From Gp13-AA77 sp036521995 (GTDB taxonomy: Bacteria; Acidobacteriota; Terriglobia; UBA7540), in the NCBI GenBank assembly GCA_036521995.1, contig DATDGR010000223.1, positions 1-17,342 of the forward strand: DNA of 17,342 bases, written 5' to 3'. The notes under the pieces were generated by a model, which was given only the letters and a program-made list of their open reading frames with translations, ran no database searches and was not told the origin of the DNA. The position numbers and the translations under genes are program-made. Position 1 is the first letter of the stretch, and each line of letters opens with the position of its first letter. Positions 14,365-17,342 of the stretch are shown in pieces.

Positions 14365-14392
14365 ATTATATCCTACTCAAACGCGGACTCGA
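14365..14392 (-). promoter_or_regulatory. Promoter of the M13 peptidase gene
   Basis: Read on the minus strand there is a perfect TATAAT (14370-14365), with a weak -35 TCGAGT (14392-14387) 16 bases upstream. Transcription would start near 14358, leaving a leader of about 85 bases before ATG 14273 that contains the 14-bp repeat and a small GGAC/GTCC hairpin. Confidence 0.5.
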
Positions 14393-14505
14393 CCGGTGAT
14401 TCTGCTTTTGGCCATTCCTGGATTCCGGATGAGCCTACCTGAAGGATGCTTCCGGTCCCTCGAGGCAATCCACCAAGATCCCTGCCGTCGGTTCCTCTCG
14501 ACCTC

Positions 14506-14534
14506 GCCACTTACCGGCGGGGCCGGTAAGTGGC
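14506..14534 (-). terminator. Perfect 13-bp hairpin overlapping the queD stop codon
   Basis: GCCACTTACCGGC (14506-14518) and GCCGGTAAGTGGC (14522-14534) are exact reverse complements around a GGG loop. On the minus strand the first arm encodes the end of QueD (ATYR...), and the TAA stop lies in the second arm. There is no T-run on either side, so a classical intrinsic terminator is not shown. A 3'-end barrier, Rho-assisted stop or mRNA stabiliser for the dnaC-like/dinG/queD operon is more likely. Confidence 0.5.
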
Positions 14535-14885
14535 AAAGCTCGTATCGGTCTCCCACACAGTGACGGCCTGCACGCGCGCTCCACCCTGGTTCACGCTGGG
14601 TTCGAGCTCCTGGCAGAAGTAGAGGGCAATGTTTTCCGCGGAGGGGTTTAGCTGGTCGAACGGAGCCAGGTCGTTTAGAAACTGGTGATCGAGGCGCTCA
14701 ACGATCTTCCGCACCGCCTGGCGCAAGTCGATAAAGTCGACCAGCAGGCCGGTGGAGTCGACATTCTCGCCCTCGACCGACACACGCACTTTGTAGTTGT
14801 GGCCGTGGACGTTCTCGCATTTGCCCTTGTAATCGCGCAGAGCGTGGCCGGCCGAGAATGAATAATCGATCGCAACTTCAAACAT
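14511..14885 (-). CDS. queD: 6-carboxy-5,6,7,8-tetrahydropterin synthase (QueD/PTPS family)
   Basis: The 124-residue protein from ATG 14885 has the PTPS/QueD pattern: FSAGHALRDYKGKCENVHGH with zinc ligands His14, His27 and His29 and catalytic Cys23, then Asp65-His66 in ERLDHQFLND and Glu112 in TVWETD. The Cys-x3-HGHNY spacing is that of QueD, which converts dihydroneopterin triphosphate to 6-carboxy-tetrahydropterin for queuosine and other 7-deazapurines. A 6-pyruvoyl-tetrahydropterin synthase activity is the alternative for this family. A longer reading starting further upstream would overlap dinG and has no family match, so I start at MFEVAIDYSFSAGH. AAGGG lies about 11 bases upstream, a loose fit. 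It begins 34 bases after the dinG stop on the same strand. No other queuosine gene is in the window. Confidence 0.92.
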   Translation of the reverse strand: MFEVAIDYSFSAGHALRDYKGKCENVHGHNYKVRVSVEGENVDSTGLLVDFIDLRQAVRKIVERLDHQFLNDLAPFDQLNPSAENIALYFCQELEPSVNQGGARVQAVTVWETDTSFATYRPRR

Positions 14886-14919
14886 ATCGCTGACACCCTT
14901 GAGCGCTGGCCACGAATCG

Positions 14920-16875
14920 CTAGCTATTGCCTTTCTGCGAAAGTCGCATGAACTCTTTAACCTCTTCCAGCCGGTTGGCGCGGCCATAGTCAGGCAGGCT
15001 CTCGAAAAAATGGCGGCCATAGTGCTTCTTCACCAGGCGCGGGTCGAGGATGGCGAGCACGCCACGGTCGGTGGTGCTGCGGATGAGCCGGCCGAAGCCC
15101 TGTTTCAGTGAGATCACAGCTTCGGGCACCTGGTATTCCACAAAGGCGTTGCCTCCGTCTTCGTTGAGCTGCCGGATCCGGGCAGCCACGACCGGGTCTG
15201 AAGGCACGGCAAAGGGCAGCCGGTCAATGATGACGGCGCTCAACTGCTCCCCTTGCACGTCCACTCCCTGCCAGAAGGAACTGGTGGCAAACAAGACGGC
15301 GTGAGGCGTGGAGCGGAAGCGCTCCAGCAAAGCCGTGCGCGGCGCCTGGCCCTGGAGCAGCAGGGGATATCGTACCCGCGCCCGTACGCGTTCGTAGAGG
15401 TCGCGCATCTGCTGATAAGAGGTGAACAGCACGAAGGCCCGGCCGTGCGTGGCTTTCAGAACCCCCGCCACCTCCTCGGCGGCGCGGCGCCCGAAGTCAG
15501 ACTCGCGCGGGTCCGGCAAGTGGGCGGGCGTGTAAAGCAGGGCCTGCTGCTTGAAGTCAAACGGTGACGGGAAGAGGCGCTCGGTCGCGTGATCGATTCC
15601 GAGCCTGCGTTTCAGAAAGTCGAAAGTGCCGCTGACGGCGAGGGTGGCCGAAGTCAGAACCGTGGTGTCGACTTTCTCAAAGAGGCGCTCGCGCAGAATG
15701 GCAGAGACGTCGATGGGGGAGGCCTCCAGAAATACGCCCCGTCCGCGCCGCTCCCACCAGAAGACGAAGTTGCGATCCTGGCTCTCGATCACCATTTCGA
15801 GCGTGCCGCGCAGTTCCGCAGCGCGCCGCGCCAGATTGTTGATCTCCTCCGGCCGGTCCTTGATACGCTTCAACTCGGTCTCGAGCCGCAGATGGGCATT
15901 GAGCATGGCGCCATAGGCGGCCCGATTCCCTTCCAAGAACTGGTCGCGATGATCGAAGGCGAATCGGCCCTCACCGGATGGGAAGAGATTGAAAAACGTC
16001 TCGGCGCGGCGGCGAAGGCCGGCCACAGCGGCCAGCACCTCCGCCACCGGCAGATCCTTCTGGCGCAGCGTCTGCTCTGTGTCGCGCGCCAGCTCCTCGA
16101 CGCGGTAGTTGGAGAACTGTAGGCCGAAATAGACGGTCGCCACATCCTCCACGTCGTGGGCTTCGTCGAACACCACGGCGGCGTAGTCGGGCAGCAGGCG
16201 GGCGTACTCGCCCTGCTTCAGGGCTAGGTCGGCGAAAAAAAGGTGGTGGTTCACGATGATCACGTCGGCTTCAGCCGCGCGCTGGTGCATGAGGGTAATG
16301 AAGCAGCGCTCAAACTGCGGGCACTTCTGGCCCGTACAGGCCTCGCGGCGGGCGTCGATGCGGCCCCAGAGCTCGCTCGTGTCGCGCAGGCTGGTGAGCT
16401 CGGCGCGGTCTCCGGTCTTCGTGCGCTCTTCCCACTTTCGGATGTGGGCGTAGAGTTCCACTTCCTCGAGACCGCTCAAGACGGGCTGGCGCTCGATGTC
16501 GTAAAGCTTCTGGCGGCAGAGGTAGTTCGAGCGGCCTTTCATCAGGGTGGCACGCACGTCGGGAAAGAGCTTCTTGAGGAAAGGCAGATCTTTGAAGAAG
16601 AGCTGCTCCTGCAGGTTCTTGGTTCCGGTGGAAATCACCACCCGGCGGCCACTGAGGATGATGGGGACCAGATAGGCTAGCGTCTTGCCCGTGCCCGTAC
16701 CGGCTTCGGCGATCAGGTGGCGGCGGTTTTCAATGGCGGCAGCCACCTCTTCCGCCATTTCAAGCTGCGCGGGACGATACTCATAGCGGGGATGATGACG
16801 CGCCAGCCAACCCGTGGGTCCGAAGATGCGCTCTAGACTTGAAGCGCCGGCCGATTTGGGGGCGAGGGTGAGCAT
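14920..16875 (-). CDS. dinG: DinG/XPD-type iron-sulfur ATP-dependent DNA helicase
   Basis: The 651-residue superfamily 2 helicase starts at MLTLAPKSAG (ATG 16875). The reading extends further upstream, but that part overlaps the preceding gene in another frame and is not helicase-like. Motifs in order: Walker A AGTGTGKT with Lys64; four Fe-S cysteines, Cys120 (NYLCRQK), Cys180, Cys185 and Cys191 (CTGQKCPQFERC); DEAH at 237-240 (VVFDEAHDVEDVA); TTVLTSATLAVSGTF (motif III-like); FATSSFWQGVDV (motif V); and QGFGRLIRS at 592-600 (motif VI). DinG unwinds 5'-tailed duplexes, R-loops and similar structures during repair and replication. The DnaC-like gene ends 14 bases upstream and queD starts 34 bases downstream, so an operon is likely. 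The Shine-Dalgarno sequence is weak. Confidence 0.93.
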   Translation of the reverse strand: MLTLAPKSAGASSLERIFGPTGWLARHHPRYEYRPAQLEMAEEVAAAIENRRHLIAEAGTGTGKTLAYLVPIILSGRRVVISTGTKNLQEQLFFKDLPFLKKLFPDVRATLMKGRSNYLCRQKLYDIERQPVLSGLEEVELYAHIRKWEERTKTGDRAELTSLRDTSELWGRIDARREACTGQKCPQFERCFITLMHQRAAEADVIIVNHHLFFADLALKQGEYARLLPDYAAVVFDEAHDVEDVATVYFGLQFSNYRVEELARDTEQTLRQKDLPVAEVLAAVAGLRRRAETFFNLFPSGEGRFAFDHRDQFLEGNRAAYGAMLNAHLRLETELKRIKDRPEEINNLARRAAELRGTLEMVIESQDRNFVFWWERRGRGVFLEASPIDVSAILRERLFEKVDTTVLTSATLAVSGTFDFLKRRLGIDHATERLFPSPFDFKQQALLYTPAHLPDPRESDFGRRAAEEVAGVLKATHGRAFVLFTSYQQMRDLYERVRARVRYPLLLQGQAPRTALLERFRSTPHAVLFATSSFWQGVDVQGEQLSAVIIDRLPFAVPSDPVVAARIRQLNEDGGNAFVEYQVPEAVISLKQGFGRLIRSTTDRGVLAILDPRLVKKHYGRHFFESLPDYGRANRLEEVKEFMRLSQKGNS

Positions 16876-16889
16876 GAGTCTGGAAACGG

Positions 16890-17342
16890 CTACTCCGCAT
16901 GAAACCGGTAGCCCGCCTGCTTGATCGCCTTGCGGAAATCCTCCGCACGGATCTCGATGGGCTTGCACATTTCGTAGAGCCGGGAACTCAAGGTGACGCC
17001 GAACTGGTCTAAAGAGCGCTCGAGATTGGGAATGGCCTCGCCGGAGGGAGCCCTCACCTCGTTGCGGGAGGCTCCGTTTTCGCCAAAAGGCAGCGTGGTG
17101 GTAATGAGCGTGACCTTCTTCTGGTTGTAACGCCAGTTGATGATGTAGGCGAGCCGCTCTTTCACCCATTCGCTGGGATTGGCGGAAACGAGCTCGTCGA
17201 GCAGAAGGACCTCAGCCTCCACGACGGGCTCGAGCAGGCGAAGTTCCGAGGTTTCGGAAATGGGGTTGTAGCTCTCCCGAATCTCCTGCAGCAGTTCACG
17301 GAAATCTGAGAAAAGGCACTCCACTCCCTTGCGCGTCATGAG
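16890..17342 (-). CDS. DnaC/IstB-like AAA+ ATPase, C-terminal part (5' end outside window)
   Basis: The frame is open to the right window edge, with a Leu codon beyond the first visible Met, so the gene starts outside. The visible 150 residues begin in the segment after Walker A (RKGVECLFSDFRELLQEI). They continue with Walker B AEVLLLDEL (Asp48, Glu49 counting from the first visible Met), the sensor-I segment KKVTLITTTLPF, and the arginine-finger region LSSRLYEMC (Arg120), a layout of DnaC/DnaI helicase loaders and IstB-like ATPases. The nucleotide-binding P-loop should lie in the missing part. No transposase is adjacent and dinG follows 14 bases downstream, which favours a replication or repair role (helicase loader) over an IS21 IstB. 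In those families the protein is cytoplasmic and acts on replicative helicase or DNA. Confidence 0.85.
   Translation of the reverse strand, partial: LMTRKGVECLFSDFRELLQEIRESYNPISETSELRLLEPVVEAEVLLLDELVSANPSEWVKERLAYIINWRYNQKKVTLITTTLPFGENGASRNEVRAPSGEAIPNLERSLDQFGVTLSSRLYEMCKPIEIRAEDFRKAIKQAGYRFHAE

Noticed and set aside
16890..17342. IS21 IstB helper ATPase, implying a mobile element at the right edge
   Set aside because: No IstA transposase or inverted repeat is visible, and the gene is tightly linked to dinG; the missing upstream part prevents a firm exclusion.

Overview
The window is a GC-rich bacterial chromosome fragment that most resembles Acidobacteriota (for example the Solibacter/Bryobacter side). 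The evidence is the kind of genes present: an Oar-like TonB-dependent receptor, a GloVer tandem-repeat secreted protein, a secreted M13 peptidase of the acidobacterial type, and small HicAB and AbrB/PIN toxin-antitoxin loci. This placement is inferred from family content, not from a marker gene. I see no rRNA, tRNA, CRISPR array, insertion sequence or phage gene.

Layout. Positions 2-1675 (+) hold the C-terminal part of an outer-membrane TonB-dependent receptor cut by the window edge. A class III aminotransferase of the glutamate-1-semialdehyde aminomutase type follows (1901-3271, +). Then comes a hicA-hicB locus with a good sigma-70 promoter but three frameshifts (3326-3725, +), and a small secreted alpha/beta hydrolase (3835-4527, +). 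After about 390 non-coding bases there is a two-gene operon: an APC-family amino acid/amine permease (4920-6371) and a betaine/amino-aldehyde dehydrogenase (6385-7842). A gap of about 500 bases leads to a 22-codon acidic micro-ORF with a strong Shine-Dalgarno sequence (8342-8410) and the GloVer-repeat protein (8499-9929). An AbrB/PIN toxin-antitoxin pair (10043-10751) has a frameshifted antitoxin and a toxin without a normal start codon. It runs directly into a 4-aminobutyrate-aminotransferase-like gene (10761-12131).

The minus strand carries the secreted M13 metallopeptidase (14273-12198), convergent with the aminotransferase. Further right are three genes transcribed leftwards in close order: a DnaC-like ATPase (cut by the right edge), the XPD/DinG-type iron-sulfur helicase, and QueD. 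They end in a perfect 13-bp hairpin that overlaps the queD stop codon.

How the genes may work together: permease, aldehyde dehydrogenase and GABA-type aminotransferase are compatible with uptake and degradation of an amine or omega-amino acid (putrescine/GABA-like). They are not one transcription unit, and the substrate is not visible in the sequence. The most notable pattern is that both toxin-antitoxin loci carry disabling lesions (four single-base indels and one lost start codon in about 1.1 kb), while about 12-13 kb of other coding sequence reads through without a frameshift. I found no convincing new multi-gene system. The less explained items are the acidic micro-ORF, the alternating Cys-x4-Cys pattern in the GloVer repeats, and the hairpin over the queD stop.
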